Shown here piece by piece: positions 42,161 to 51,753 of a stretch of DNA of 64,000 nucleotides (positions within the stretch are counted from its first letter, which is position 1; every line of letters begins with the position of its first letter). The notes beneath the pieces were generated by a model. That model saw only the letters and a list, made by a program, of their open reading frames with translations. It was not told the origin of the DNA and ran no database searches. Both the position numbers and the translations under genes were made by a program. The stretch comes from Kineothrix sp. MB12-C1 (lineage in GTDB: Bacteria; Bacillota; Clostridia; Lachnospirales; Lachnospiraceae). The stretch lies in NCBI RefSeq assembly GCF_030863805.1, contig NZ_CP132957.1, positions 3,472,001 through 3,536,000 of the forward strand, given 5' to 3'.

Positions 42161-43912
42161 ATGATCAGGGTCCAAAATTTGTCCTATTCGTATCCGCAAA
42201 AGGACTTATATAAAAAGGTTTCATTTACGATAGAAGATGATGTGCATTGCGCATTGATCGGTACCAATGGTACAGGGAAAAGTACGTTGCTCGAGTTGTT
42301 GAAGCATCCCGAAGAGTATTTATATGATGGGAAAATTGTAATTGACAATATAGGAAGAATCGGATATGTCAGTCAATTTTCACAATTAGATTCAAAAGAA
42401 GATATGACTGTATTTCAGTATATCAGCGGTGAGTTTGTGAAGCATGAGCAGAAGTTATCTGATTTCTATAAGAAAATGGAGACTACCGTAGACCTGGATG
42501 AGATATTCGAGGAGTATCAAAAAGAATTAGATGAATGGAATGCGATCGATGGAGAGTCCTACGAAGTCAATATTAAGAAGCGATTAAAACTGGCTAATCT
42601 GCAAAAGTTAGAGGGACAGAAAATCAGTAATCTGAGCGGTGGAGAATTTAAGCTGGTGCAAGTAATCAGGGAGATGATGTTGAGTCCGAAGTTTCTTATT
42701 ATGGATGAACCTGATGTGTTTTTGGATTTTGAATATCTGAATGCGTTAAGAAATCTGATCAATGCCCACAAGGGGACGCTTCTTGTTATCACGCATAATC
42801 GATACTTGTTAAACCATTGCTTTAACAAGATACTCCATATGGAAAATATGGATGTTCAGGAATTTGACGGAACTTATATAGAATATAATTATGAACTTCT
42901 TGCTACGAAGATTGATTTAGAAGAAGCCGCTGCAGCAGATCAGGAAGAGATCGATCGTCAGAGTAAGATATTAGAAAAAGCCAGAGCGAAAGCGACAGCG
43001 ATGGACAACGCATCCCTTGGAAGAGCAGTGCATGCAAGGCAGACTTTGGTGGATCGGCTGAAAGCCAGAAAGACAAAAGCTCCTTTTGTAGATATCAAAC
43101 AGCCGGAGATTTATTTTGATTTGGATACCCCAGTAACAGATGGAAATATTCTGGAATTGACGGATTACAGCGTTGCATTTGATGAACAGCTTTTAGAACA
43201 TGTGAACTTCGAAATGAAATCTACAGAGCATGTAGCAATTGTAGGGGGCAATGGAACCGGAAAGACGACAATGCTGCGTGAAATCTTTGAAAATAAGAAG
43301 GATACAATCAGGATGAGTGAAGATGCGAAGGTTAGCATGTTTTCTCAGATTACGGGCTCCTTATATGATGATACGAAAACATTACTTGAAATTTTCGAAG
43401 AAAAAGGGGTTGGTACAAGCAGTGATATAGGGATTTATCTGAAAAAATATGGTTTTGAAGGAGAGACGCTCAGTCAGAAAGTGAGAGAATTATCCGGCGG
43501 AGAAAAAGACTTATTTCAATTAGCGGTGCTCTCATTAGAAAAAGCCAACTTCCTGCTTTTGGATGAACCGACGGGGCATTTGGATGTTTATGCGCAGATT
43601 GCATTAGAGCAGGCGATTTCTGAGTATAAAGGTGCAATTCTTATGGTGTCTCATGATTATTATACGGTGGCCAATTGCATGGACTATGTATTTTTGGTAG
43701 AAAATAACACGGTGCGCAGAATGAGCAGCCGTAAATTCCGACAGATGATTTACGCCAATCATTTCGCCAAAGATTATCTGCTGCTAGAGCAAAAGAAAAA
43801 AGAGATAGAAACGAGAATTCAACAGTTGCTCCGAACGAATGAATTTGAAAAGGCAAAGGTACTGATGGAGTCATTAGAAGAAACTATTAAAAAGATGGAG
43901 TTGCTTCGATAA
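42161..43912 (+). CDS. ABC-F family ATPase (ribosome-associated)
   Basis: A soluble 583-residue protein with two ABC domains and no membrane part. Walker A motifs are GTNGTGKST and GGNGTGKTT, signatures are LSGGEFK and LSGGEKD, and Walker B regions are LIMDEPDVFLD and LLLDEPTGHLD. A charged linker of about 80 residues (near 220-300) joins them, as in ABC-F factors that act in the ribosomal E site; some members give resistance to lincosamides, streptogramins A or pleuromutilins. A C-terminal coiled coil ends the protein. Which drug, if any, cannot be told. AGGAGG precedes the ATG. Confidence 0.9.
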   Translation: MIRVQNLSYSYPQKDLYKKVSFTIEDDVHCALIGTNGTGKSTLLELLKHPEEYLYDGKIVIDNIGRIGYVSQFSQLDSKEDMTVFQYISGEFVKHEQKLSDFYKKMETTVDLDEIFEEYQKELDEWNAIDGESYEVNIKKRLKLANLQKLEGQKISNLSGGEFKLVQVIREMMLSPKFLIMDEPDVFLDFEYLNALRNLINAHKGTLLVITHNRYLLNHCFNKILHMENMDVQEFDGTYIEYNYELLATKIDLEEAAAADQEEIDRQSKILEKARAKATAMDNASLGRAVHARQTLVDRLKARKTKAPFVDIKQPEIYFDLDTPVTDGNILELTDYSVAFDEQLLEHVNFEMKSTEHVAIVGGNGTGKTTMLREIFENKKDTIRMSEDAKVSMFSQITGSLYDDTKTLLEIFEEKGVGTSSDIGIYLKKYGFEGETLSQKVRELSGGEKDLFQLAVLSLEKANFLLLDEPTGHLDVYAQIALEQAISEYKGAILMVSHDYYTVANCMDYVFLVENNTVRRMSSRKFRQMIYANHFAKDYLLLEQKKKEIETRIQQLLRTNEFEKAKVLMESLEETIKKMELLR

Positions 43913-44195
43913 AACAAGCTGCCTAATTACCCTGATCTTTCTTTGAAATGGTGTCCATGCGAACTGAACCCACAGTTAGAACCAAGGGTATCAGGATGGA
44001 AGGAACCTGCTGATTGGCTTGTTGAGTTGATGCCACGTTTAGAAAAGACGATTGGAATCAAATAAATACGGATGGGAAGAAAATGCCTTAGATTCGGTGC
44101 CTTCTTTCCGGTTAGGTGATGCACGACTGGATGCTGTATACGGCGTTGGTGTTTTGCTGCAGCAGATCATAGAGTTTTTAGAAAAATATATATAA
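43913..44195 (+). pseudogene. Two fragments of an unrecognised decayed gene
   Basis: Immediately after the ABC-F stop, a 50-codon open stretch in the next frame reads LPNYPDLSLKWCPCELNP, then SGWKEPADWLVELMPRLEK, to a stop at 44063-44065. A second stretch, 44091-44195, reads SVPSFRLGDARLDAVYGVG then LLQQIIEFLEKYI and stop. Neither has a start or ribosome binding site. Both look like real but broken protein, perhaps from one gene. The family is not recognised. Confidence 0.45.
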
Positions 44196-44226
44196 AGAAA
44201 TGGAAATCGAAGAGAGGTATTAAGAT

Positions 44227-44727
44227 ATGTGTAAGAAACAATTAGTATATGATAAGTTAACTGCTTTGGATATTCCCTTCCAAACGATGGAGCATCCGGC
44301 CGTCTTTACAATAGAAGAAATGCATGCATTGGAATTTCCTCCAAACGCAAGGATAGCAAAAAATTTATTCCTGCGCGATGCGAAAGGAAAGCGCCATTTT
44401 CTTCTCGTCGTTGACTCCGAACAAAGCGTAAACTTGAAGCAGTTGGAAAATGTATTGAATTGTACAAAACTTTCTTTTGCCTCAGAGGAACGTCTTCAAA
44501 AGTATTTAGGGCTTACGAAAGGTTCCGTTACCCCCTTTGGTTTATTAAACGATACCGATAACCATGTGGAGGTATTTTTTGATAAAAAACTACAGGAAAG
44601 TGATTCAGTTGGAGTCCACCCTAATGATAACACGGCTACTGTACTTATCACTTTTGATTATTTATTAAAATTTATTGAGACAAGCGGGCATCAGGTACAA
44701 ATTATTGATTTAGCATGTCTGGCTTAA
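44227..44727 (+). CDS. Aminoacyl-tRNA deacylase, ProXp/YbaK type (PrdX-like)
   Basis: A 166-residue free-standing editing domain that hydrolyses mischarged tRNA such as Ala-tRNA(Pro). It shows PFQTMEHPAVFTIEEM at the N-terminus, AKNLFLRDAKGKRHFLLVV with the conserved Lys, and GSVTPFGLLND, all typical of the YbaK/ProRS-associated (ProXp-ala, PrdX) group. AGAGAGG lies 8 nt before the ATG. It is a single-gene unit closed by a terminator. Confidence 0.9.
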   Translation: MCKKQLVYDKLTALDIPFQTMEHPAVFTIEEMHALEFPPNARIAKNLFLRDAKGKRHFLLVVDSEQSVNLKQLENVLNCTKLSFASEERLQKYLGLTKGSVTPFGLLNDTDNHVEVFFDKKLQESDSVGVHPNDNTATVLITFDYLLKFIETSGHQVQIIDLACLA

Positions 44728-44771
44728 TAGAAGCAAGGAGAAAAGGCAATGTGTACCTAAATTAATTATCG

Positions 44772-44809
44772 AAGGCTGAATCCTGTATGAATCAGGATTT
44801 AGCCTTTTT
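44772..44809 (+). terminator. Terminator after the tRNA deacylase gene
   Basis: AAGGCT-GA-ATCCTG pairs with CAGGAT-TT-AGCCTT around TATGAAT, followed by T5. Confidence 0.87.
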
Positions 44810-44936
44810 ACGTTATGGCTTAAGTTGCTTTTCTTTGCATATGGAATTTCATTATGCTATTCTATAAAGGGTTATGCAAATGTATTTTACACCAATGACA
44901 CTGATAAAAGAAATAATTAAAAAGGAATAGAAAGCT

Positions 44937-46766
44937 ATGAATAATAGATCAATATATCTAAATAGTTTTTCTGTACGTATTTTTCTAGTCGTTTTATTAT
45001 TTACAGTTATTCCGCTTTTTACAATGAATATAATAACGAAATATAGAATGGAAAGATTACTTCAAGAGGAATTGAGCAGCCAGACAATACAGAACATTTC
45101 CAAGAATGAGAGTTATATTTATGAGAAACTTCAAAGTATGGCATATTATTCGTCTCTATTCGTAAATGATGAAAAGTTGAGGGAGCGTTTGACAAACGAG
45201 AGCTATTCAGAATATGAAAATATGAATTATTTTAATAATCTCATAGATAAAAATAGTATTTTAGATTTGAAATCGACTTTTCCGATGACTAAAGTTGTAT
45301 TATTCGATAATTTTGGAAGAGTTTATTCAAATTGGAGCATGAATTATCGAAACTATGATTTTCTCTTGGAAGAGGAATGGGTGAAGAAGAGCAGGGAAGA
45401 AAAAGGACATGTTACATGGTCGTTGTTTCAGCCCAGTTATATCGAAGGGGAAGATGATGAAATCCATATTTCTTTGGCCCGAACTATTTTAAGTGAAGGA
45501 ACAGCAGGTTCGCCGATAGGAACTATCATTGTCAGTATTAATAAAAAGGAATTCAGTGAAGCTCTTATGGAGTATTCTAATGAAGGCGATTTTGTATATA
45601 TCTGCATCGATAAAGGCGAAGTGTTAATGGATAATGATATAGAAAACTTTTTGGATAAGGATGAAATTTTGCGTATTTATGAGGAAACGGAAAGGAATAA
45701 GAAAGGGAAAATACAAATAAAAGAAGGTGGAAATGAATATTTAATTAGCTATTATTCACTTCCAAAACCATGGGAATTCAATGGTCAAATAATGAAAGTA
45801 TTTCATTTTACCGATTATAATAAAATCAAGGATAGTATATCGTCTATTACAAGAAGTATTAATATGATAACCGTAATAATCTTAATTATTATCGTTTTTG
45901 TTCTATTTATTACCAGCAGATATTTAGTGCGTCCAATCAAAGTATTAACGAGTAAGATGGATCAATTCTCTCTTAAGACTCCGATTGAAGGAATCGATTT
46001 GAATAGAAAAGATGAGATAGGTAAGATAAATCGCTCATTCATTCATATGGGAGAAAATATAAATACACTTTTCGAACAGTTAGAAGAAGAGCATAAAATA
46101 AGAGAGCAGTATCAATATGAATCGTTACGAGCGCAGTTTAATCCTCATTTTATCTTTAATACGTTGTTAAATATAAGATGGATGGCTCAGATAAGAGGTG
46201 CTAATAATATTGTGGAATGTATTGAAGCTCTCGGAAATTTATTATCATACAGTATGATGCGGGAAAAAGAGGTAGTAACGCTCGATGATGAGATAAAAAA
46301 TATTCAAAGTTTTATTTATATCCATAATTGTCGATATCCGGAATTTGTAACATTAACTACTCATATTGACGAAGAATTATTAAATTTGAAAACAGTGAAA
46401 TTTATACTGCAGCCAATTGTTGAAAATGCGGTAATTCACGGATATAACAACAAGGAAGGGGAAATTAATGTTACGATAAGGGCTAAAGCTGATGATGAGA
46501 AATTATATATATATGTAGAAGACGATGGGGTTGGGATATCAGCCCGGGCAACCAGAGAGTTCGAGAGAACCAAAGAACAGGTAACGTTGACTAAGATGAC
46601 CGGCATTGGGTTAGCGAATGTAGATGCTTTTATAAGAATGAAATTCGGAAAAGAGTATGGATTAGTGATTGAGAGAGGGGAAATACAAGGAACTGTTGTT
46701 AAATACATATTACCTATAATAAGCGGAGGCAATGATGAAGTTAAAGAAGGTATTGATAGTAGATGA
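44937..46766 (+). CDS. YesM-family sensor histidine kinase
   Basis: 609 residues. Membrane segments lie near 12-32 and 305-325 and enclose an extracellular Cache-like sensor of about 270 residues. A HAMP linker follows, then the His_kinase domain with RAQFNPHFIFNTLLNIRWMA (phospho-acceptor His) and the HATPase_c domain with FILQPIVENAVIHGY (N box) and VEDDGVGIS (G1 box). These features define the YesM class, which senses sugars or related compounds outside the cell. Its 3' end overlaps the response regulator gene, and an ABC importer follows, so it is expected to control that transporter. Confidence 0.93.
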   Translation: MNNRSIYLNSFSVRIFLVVLLFTVIPLFTMNIITKYRMERLLQEELSSQTIQNISKNESYIYEKLQSMAYYSSLFVNDEKLRERLTNESYSEYENMNYFNNLIDKNSILDLKSTFPMTKVVLFDNFGRVYSNWSMNYRNYDFLLEEEWVKKSREEKGHVTWSLFQPSYIEGEDDEIHISLARTILSEGTAGSPIGTIIVSINKKEFSEALMEYSNEGDFVYICIDKGEVLMDNDIENFLDKDEILRIYEETERNKKGKIQIKEGGNEYLISYYSLPKPWEFNGQIMKVFHFTDYNKIKDSISSITRSINMITVIILIIIVFVLFITSRYLVRPIKVLTSKMDQFSLKTPIEGIDLNRKDEIGKINRSFIHMGENINTLFEQLEEEHKIREQYQYESLRAQFNPHFIFNTLLNIRWMAQIRGANNIVECIEALGNLLSYSMMREKEVVTLDDEIKNIQSFIYIHNCRYPEFVTLTTHIDEELLNLKTVKFILQPIVENAVIHGYNNKEGEINVTIRAKADDEKLYIYVEDDGVGISARATREFERTKEQVTLTKMTGIGLANVDAFIRMKFGKEYGLVIERGEIQGTVVKYILPIISGGNDEVKEGIDSR

Positions 46767-48336
46767 TGAACAGCTAATCCGAATCGGCTTATTGTCATTA
46801 TTGGAGTGGGAGAGTTATGGTTATGTAATTATTGGAGACGCTTCTAACGGAGAAGAGGCGCTTGATAAGATTGAAAAACTAAAACCGGACATCGTTCTTG
46901 TGGATTTAAAGATGGATCCAATTGACGGTTTCGAGGTAATAAAAAGAGGGATAGAAAGGAATAGTAATACTAAGTTTATTGCTTTGAGTAACTATAATGA
47001 TTTTGACAGCGCAAGGAAAGCTATGAAATTAGGCGCATCTGACTATATATTTAAATTCACATTGAAAGCGGAAGATCTTATAAAAGTATTAAATGAAGTA
47101 TCGGCAGAAATTATAGTGTCCGAAGAACAAGGGACTTATCAGGCAGAATGTGAACAAATATGGAGCGTAAAAGAAAATATATTGAAACACATTTTAGATT
47201 ATGGTGAGGAAGCCTCTAAAGTTTTATCGGATATTCCCTTAGAAATTTCTCTTGAGAAAGAATATAGAGTTCTATTTTTGAAAATCAATGATTTTATTGC
47301 TCTTAGAAAAGCCGGAAATTATCCTAATTTATTGTTAGTAAAAAATACTTTGGAGAAAGTAATATTAGAATTGCTGGAAAGACAGTTCTTTGTCGATACA
47401 TTCAGATACCGGGATTCTGAATTTGTAGTAGTACTAAACAGTAGATTTCAGGATAGCTTTGATCATATAAAAAGAGCTTTTATAATGCTTAATAATTATT
47501 CCAAGCAGTACTATGGGTTTACTTTATGCGGAGGTGTGAGCAATATTTGTAAGGGAAAAGAAAGTTTTAATAGGGCATTGCAGGAATCCCGTCAATTTAT
47601 GCAGCGATGTTTTTTGTCTGACGAGCAATTAATACAGGAAAATGATATGGAAGAAAAATTGGCGGAAGAAATAGAAGAGACATATAGAATACATAAATTT
47701 GAAGAATTTATAAAAATGGGTGATTTGTCTATGGCATTTAAAAACCTCCTTCAGTTTATGGATGATATGGATGAAAACAAAAAATGTAGAGGAATTATAA
47801 TTAAGCAGCACATGATTAAGATAATTCAGGTAATTCTTTTTGGGATGATTAAATATCGAATAGAAATCGGCAGAGTAGTGGATAAGAATGGGGTTTGCTT
47901 AGACCATGTGATGAGTGAATATGATACGTTTGAGTCAGCGAGACAGTCGATTGTTGATATTTCTGCAGTTATAAAATCAGAATTTTCACAGGTGGGAGAG
48001 ACGAGAAAGAGAAAAGAAATAGCAGCAGCAGAGATTTACATGGAAGAGTATTTAAATGAGGATATCACAGTTTCGAAAATGGCCAAGTTAGTAAGTATGA
48101 GTGAAAGCCGTTTTGCCCACGTTTTTAAAGAAGAGGTGGGTGTGAGTTTCATAGAATATGTAAATCAGCTAAGAATCGATAAAGCAATCGGTTACTTACT
48201 TCATAGTGATATGCAGATTAATGAGATTGCAATTGCAGTTGGCATTAACAATTCTAATTATTTCAGCACTTTATTCCGGAAAAGAACAGGAAAGACCCCT
48301 TTGGAGTTTAGAAAAAGTAAAATAGCAGAAAAGTGA
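46735..48336 (+). CDS. YesN-family response regulator with AraC output domain
   Basis: About 533 residues. Residues 1-125 are a receiver (VLIVDDEQLIRIG with the acidic pair, DIVLVDLKM with the phospho-Asp, and a Lys in YIFKFTLKA where KP is usual). The central 300 residues form a linker typical of YesN. The last 100 are an AraC double HTH (ITVSKMAKLVSMSESRFAHVF, INEIAIAVGINNSNYFSTLFRK). Of two adjacent ATGs, 46735 is better spaced from GGAGG. It partners with the YesM kinase and should activate the ABC transporter operon beginning 160 bp downstream. Confidence 0.93.
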   Translation: MKLKKVLIVDDEQLIRIGLLSLLEWESYGYVIIGDASNGEEALDKIEKLKPDIVLVDLKMDPIDGFEVIKRGIERNSNTKFIALSNYNDFDSARKAMKLGASDYIFKFTLKAEDLIKVLNEVSAEIIVSEEQGTYQAECEQIWSVKENILKHILDYGEEASKVLSDIPLEISLEKEYRVLFLKINDFIALRKAGNYPNLLLVKNTLEKVILELLERQFFVDTFRYRDSEFVVVLNSRFQDSFDHIKRAFIMLNNYSKQYYGFTLCGGVSNICKGKESFNRALQESRQFMQRCFLSDEQLIQENDMEEKLAEEIEETYRIHKFEEFIKMGDLSMAFKNLLQFMDDMDENKKCRGIIIKQHMIKIIQVILFGMIKYRIEIGRVVDKNGVCLDHVMSEYDTFESARQSIVDISAVIKSEFSQVGETRKRKEIAAAEIYMEEYLNEDITVSKMAKLVSMSESRFAHVFKEEVGVSFIEYVNQLRIDKAIGYLLHSDMQINEIAIAVGINNSNYFSTLFRKRTGKTPLEFRKSKIAEK

Positions 48337-48426
48337 AGAAATCGTAGCAGGATTTTAATGGTTCAATTATAAATTTAATATGAGATATAAGTTGTTTGAA
48401 TTACGACAGAAATGAAAACATATAAG

Positions 48427-48460
48427 ACAGGTTAGAAGATTTACACTTCTGGCCTGTTTT
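48427..48460 (+). terminator. Terminator or attenuator before the solute-binding protein gene
   Basis: ACAGGTTAGAAG pairs along its length with CTTCTGGCCTGT (two wobble pairs), followed by TTTT. The short T run leaves partial readthrough into the ABC genes possible. Confidence 0.65.
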
Positions 48461-48498
48461 CATATAATCGAGATATAAAAATACAGGAGGAAAGTAAA

Positions 48499-49896
48499 AT
48501 GAAAAAGAAGGTTTTATCAGTAATACTGGCGACAGTCATTATGACATCAACGTTGGCGGCCTGTGGATCAGATGTGAATACAAATACTGTTCCAAAGGCA
48601 GACAGTGAAGAAGCAAAAGAAAACACACCTGACCCGGAGATATCAGAGGATGGAAACGGAAATGTAGAAACAGTGACTTTGAGACTATGGGGAGGAGTTC
48701 CTCCGGAAGCGGGACCGCAAGCTTCCTGTGATTTATTTAATGAACAATATAAGGATAAAGGTATTCAAGTAGAATATGAGAGATTTGTAAATGATGATAC
48801 AGGCAATATGAAATTAGAAACGAATTTATTGTCAGGGACAGGTGTTGATCTCTATATGTCTTATACTCCCGACCACTTGGCTAAAAGAGCATCCGGAGAT
48901 ATGGCATTAGATTTGACTGAACTAATGGAAAAGGATGGGTTTGATTTAGAATCTTACGTGGGAGATATGGCAGAAGCGTATTATGTGGATGGAAAGCCTT
49001 ATTCCCTCCCTACAAAATCAGATAAGTATGGAATCGTAATTAATAAAGATATGTTCGATGAAGCCGGCATCGCAATACCTACAGAGTGGACATATGAAGA
49101 GTTCAGAGAAATTGCCAGACAGTTGACACATGGAGAAGGCCAGGATAGGGTATATGGAATGTTTTGGAATTCACAGCAAGATTTAACCTATGCGTTACAG
49201 TATTTGTCAACACAGACATTAGGTGGAGATCCTATGTATAAGACTGAAAATGAAACAAGATTTTCCGATCCTGTAAATATAGCGAGTGTAGGGTTGATAA
49301 GGGATATGATGCTGGAGGATAAGACATCCCCTACTCATACGGATTCTGTAACACAGAAGCTTTCCCAGGAAGGAATGTTCTTAACGGGAAAAGCGGCTAT
49401 GACGATAGGACCTTGGATGGTGCGCAGTATTAAAGATATGGAAAATTATCCTCATGATTTTGTCACAGCATTTGCACCTTATCCTGTTGTTGAAAAAGGG
49501 CAGAGAAATTATACACAAGGAGGATATGGAGACCATCTGTGTATTAACCCTAAATCACAGAATGTTGAAGCGGCTTGGGAATTCGCTAAATGGTATGCCA
49601 CACAAGGGATGCTGCCTGTAGCAGAAGGGGGAAGAGTACCATCGTTTAAGACCTATGATCCACAAGAAGTAACAAATGCTTTTTTAAAGGGCGGAGAAGA
49701 ACTTTTGGATGCGGAAACTACAAAGAAAGTATTAATTGAGCCGGCCAATAATTATGCGGTTCCGACTATTACGAATCATATACCGGAAATCAAGAAGATA
49801 TTCACAGAAGAAATGGAAAAGCTGCTCCTTGGAAATGTGACAGTGGAGGAAGCGATGGGAAATGCGGACGAAAGAAGTCATGAAATATTAAATTAG
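48499..49896 (+). CDS. ABC importer substrate-binding lipoprotein (family 1, sugar type)
   Basis: A 465-residue extracellular binding protein. It has a lipoprotein signal, KKKVLSVILATVIMTSTLAAC, with lipidation at the Cys of LAAC, then a Ser/Glu-rich linker. TLRLWGGVPPEAGPQASCDLFNEQY and KPYSLPTKSDKYGIVINKDMFDEAGI are typical of SBP family 1, which bind mono- and oligosaccharides. AGGAGG precedes the ATG. A hairpin between this gene and the permeases probably keeps its expression higher. The substrate cannot be named from sequence. Confidence 0.92.
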   Translation: MKKKVLSVILATVIMTSTLAACGSDVNTNTVPKADSEEAKENTPDPEISEDGNGNVETVTLRLWGGVPPEAGPQASCDLFNEQYKDKGIQVEYERFVNDDTGNMKLETNLLSGTGVDLYMSYTPDHLAKRASGDMALDLTELMEKDGFDLESYVGDMAEAYYVDGKPYSLPTKSDKYGIVINKDMFDEAGIAIPTEWTYEEFREIARQLTHGEGQDRVYGMFWNSQQDLTYALQYLSTQTLGGDPMYKTENETRFSDPVNIASVGLIRDMMLEDKTSPTHTDSVTQKLSQEGMFLTGKAAMTIGPWMVRSIKDMENYPHDFVTAFAPYPVVEKGQRNYTQGGYGDHLCINPKSQNVEAAWEFAKWYATQGMLPVAEGGRVPSFKTYDPQEVTNAFLKGGEELLDAETTKKVLIEPANNYAVPTITNHIPEIKKIFTEEMEKLLLGNVTVEEAMGNADERSHEILN

Positions 49897-49900
49897 GATA

Positions 49901-49930
49901 GAAAGGGTAGGGGAAGCACCCTACCCTTTT
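49901..49930 (+). terminator. Intercistronic hairpin after the binding-protein gene
   Basis: GAAAGGGTAGGG pairs with CCCTACCCTTTTC around GAAGCA. It is a partial terminator or mRNA stabiliser, common between binding protein and permease genes. Confidence 0.75.
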
Positions 49931-49957
49931 CATCTTTATGATAGAGAGGATGAATCT

Positions 49958-50854
49958 GTGAAGAAATTAGAGTTATCAAAAACGACAAAAGAAAATCTGA
50001 CAGGATATGCATTTATTTTACCTAATGTAGTCGGAGTTTGTGCATTCACTCTGCTCCCCATGATCTTCTCATTGGTTACAAGTTTTACAGATTGGGATTA
50101 TACAAGGGGCTTTGGAAAATGGAATTTTATAGGAGTAAAAAACTATTTAGATATGTGGAAGGACGGTTGGTTTACCAGCGCATTGACAAACACTATATTT
50201 TTTGCCTTTATAGTGGTGCCTGCGACCATTGTTATTTCCTTAATTTTATCAGTGATAATCGATAAATATTGCTATGGGAAGGTAGCTCTTCGATTAGCTA
50301 TGTTCATGCCATACATTTCCAATATAGTAGCCGTTTCAATTGTATGGGTCATGATGTATTCTCCATGGGGGCCGTTTACACAATTAATGGAGACCCTCGG
50401 TATAGAAAATCCCCCTCAATGGCTCGGTAACGAACGTTGGGCATTGCCGGCTATTATGATTATGACCGTGTGGGGTGGTGTCGGATATGCCATTATGATA
50501 TATACCTCGTCAATTCAGGGATTACCGGCAGACGTCTATGAAGCGGCAGATATTGATGGTGCAAATGAAGTACAGAAATTTTTTAAACTTACCATTCACT
50601 TTTTGTCGCCAACCACCTTCTTTTTAGTAATTACCACATTTATTACCTGTTTTCAGGTGTTTGCGCAAGTACAGATCATGACAAAAGGCGGGCCGGGAAG
50701 CTCTTCGAATGTATTAGTTTATTATATTTATACGTCCGCCTTCAGTTTTTATAAAATGGGATACGCATCTGCCATGTCTTGGATTCTATTTATAATCCTG
50801 TTTATTATAACAATTATCCAATGGCGCGGACAAAAGAAATGGGTGAATTATTAA
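49958..50854 (+). CDS. Sugar ABC transporter permease (MalF/UgpA type)
   Basis: 298 residues with six membrane segments. The EAA loop, GLPADVYEAADIDGANEVQKFFKLTIHFL (read in part), contacts the cytoplasmic ATPase. The start is a GTG with AGAGAGGA upstream. It pairs with the permease that follows 10 bp later to form the channel. No ATPase gene is present in the operon, so a shared MsmX-type ATPase encoded elsewhere is likely, as in many Firmicute sugar importers. Confidence 0.93.
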   Translation: MKKLELSKTTKENLTGYAFILPNVVGVCAFTLLPMIFSLVTSFTDWDYTRGFGKWNFIGVKNYLDMWKDGWFTSALTNTIFFAFIVVPATIVISLILSVIIDKYCYGKVALRLAMFMPYISNIVAVSIVWVMMYSPWGPFTQLMETLGIENPPQWLGNERWALPAIMIMTVWGGVGYAIMIYTSSIQGLPADVYEAADIDGANEVQKFFKLTIHFLSPTTFFLVITTFITCFQVFAQVQIMTKGGPGSSSNVLVYYIYTSAFSFYKMGYASAMSWILFIILFIITIIQWRGQKKWVNY

Positions 50855-50863
50855 GGAGGAAAT

Positions 50864-51721
50864 ATGCGGAAAGCAAAAGTAAAAAAATTAGTTTTTAATA
50901 TGGTTTTAACGATTCTCGTCGGAGCGTTTGCCCTAACGATGATAACTCCTTTCTTATGGATGCTGTCGGCATCTATGAAATTACCTTTAGATGTAATGGA
51001 GTTGCCCATTAAATGGATTCCTGAGTATTTTTATCCAAATAATTATAAAAAAGTATGGAATATAGGTAATTCGGCGGTACGTGATTATCACTTTTCATTG
51101 GCTTATTTTAATTCAATTAAAATTGCCGGTATCAATCTGGTCGGTTCTGTTATTACGAGTACATTAGCAGGATATGCTTTTGCAAAGTTGAAATTTAAGG
51201 GTAGGGACGCACTATTTCTAATATACCTTTCTACAATGATGATACCTAGCCAGGTAACATTAATCCCTAAGTTTGCAATTTTTAGCAAGTTGGGAATGAT
51301 TAATACACATTTACCATTAATCTTACCGGGATTGATTACGATAACCGGAACTTTCTTAATGCGCCAATATTTTATGATGATTCCCGATGAATTAAGAGAA
51401 TCTGCAAGGATCGATGGTGCAGGCGAGTTTACGACCTGGGCACGCATCATGGTTCCGATAGCGAAGCCCAGTATGGCGTCTCTGGGGATGGTCGTATTCT
51501 TATGGAATTGGAATGCATATTTGGAGCCGTTGGTTTTTCTGAATGATTGGAGATTGTACACGATTCCATTGGCGCTGACTAACTTTATAGAAGAGAGTGT
51601 GACAGAATATAATTTAATTATGGCAGCAGCTTCTTCGGCGTTGATTCCTGCTTTTATCGTATTTTTATGCGGGCAGAAGTTTTTGGTAAAAGGATTGACG
51701 GCCGGAGCGGTGAAAGGATAA
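50864..51721 (+). CDS. Sugar ABC transporter permease (MalG/UgpE type)
   Basis: 285 residues with six membrane segments (TILVGAFALTMITPFLWML is the first). The EAA loop is DELRESARIDGAGEFTTWARI. SLGMVVFLWNWNAYLEPLVFL is a usual MalG-type segment near the C-terminus. AAGGAGG precedes the ATG. It forms the second half of the importer channel with the preceding permease. Confidence 0.93.
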   Translation: MRKAKVKKLVFNMVLTILVGAFALTMITPFLWMLSASMKLPLDVMELPIKWIPEYFYPNNYKKVWNIGNSAVRDYHFSLAYFNSIKIAGINLVGSVITSTLAGYAFAKLKFKGRDALFLIYLSTMMIPSQVTLIPKFAIFSKLGMINTHLPLILPGLITITGTFLMRQYFMMIPDELRESARIDGAGEFTTWARIMVPIAKPSMASLGMVVFLWNWNAYLEPLVFLNDWRLYTIPLALTNFIEESVTEYNLIMAAASSALIPAFIVFLCGQKFLVKGLTAGAVKG

Positions 51722-51753
51722 TTTCAAGTTTTATCTAATTGGAGAGGAAGGCT

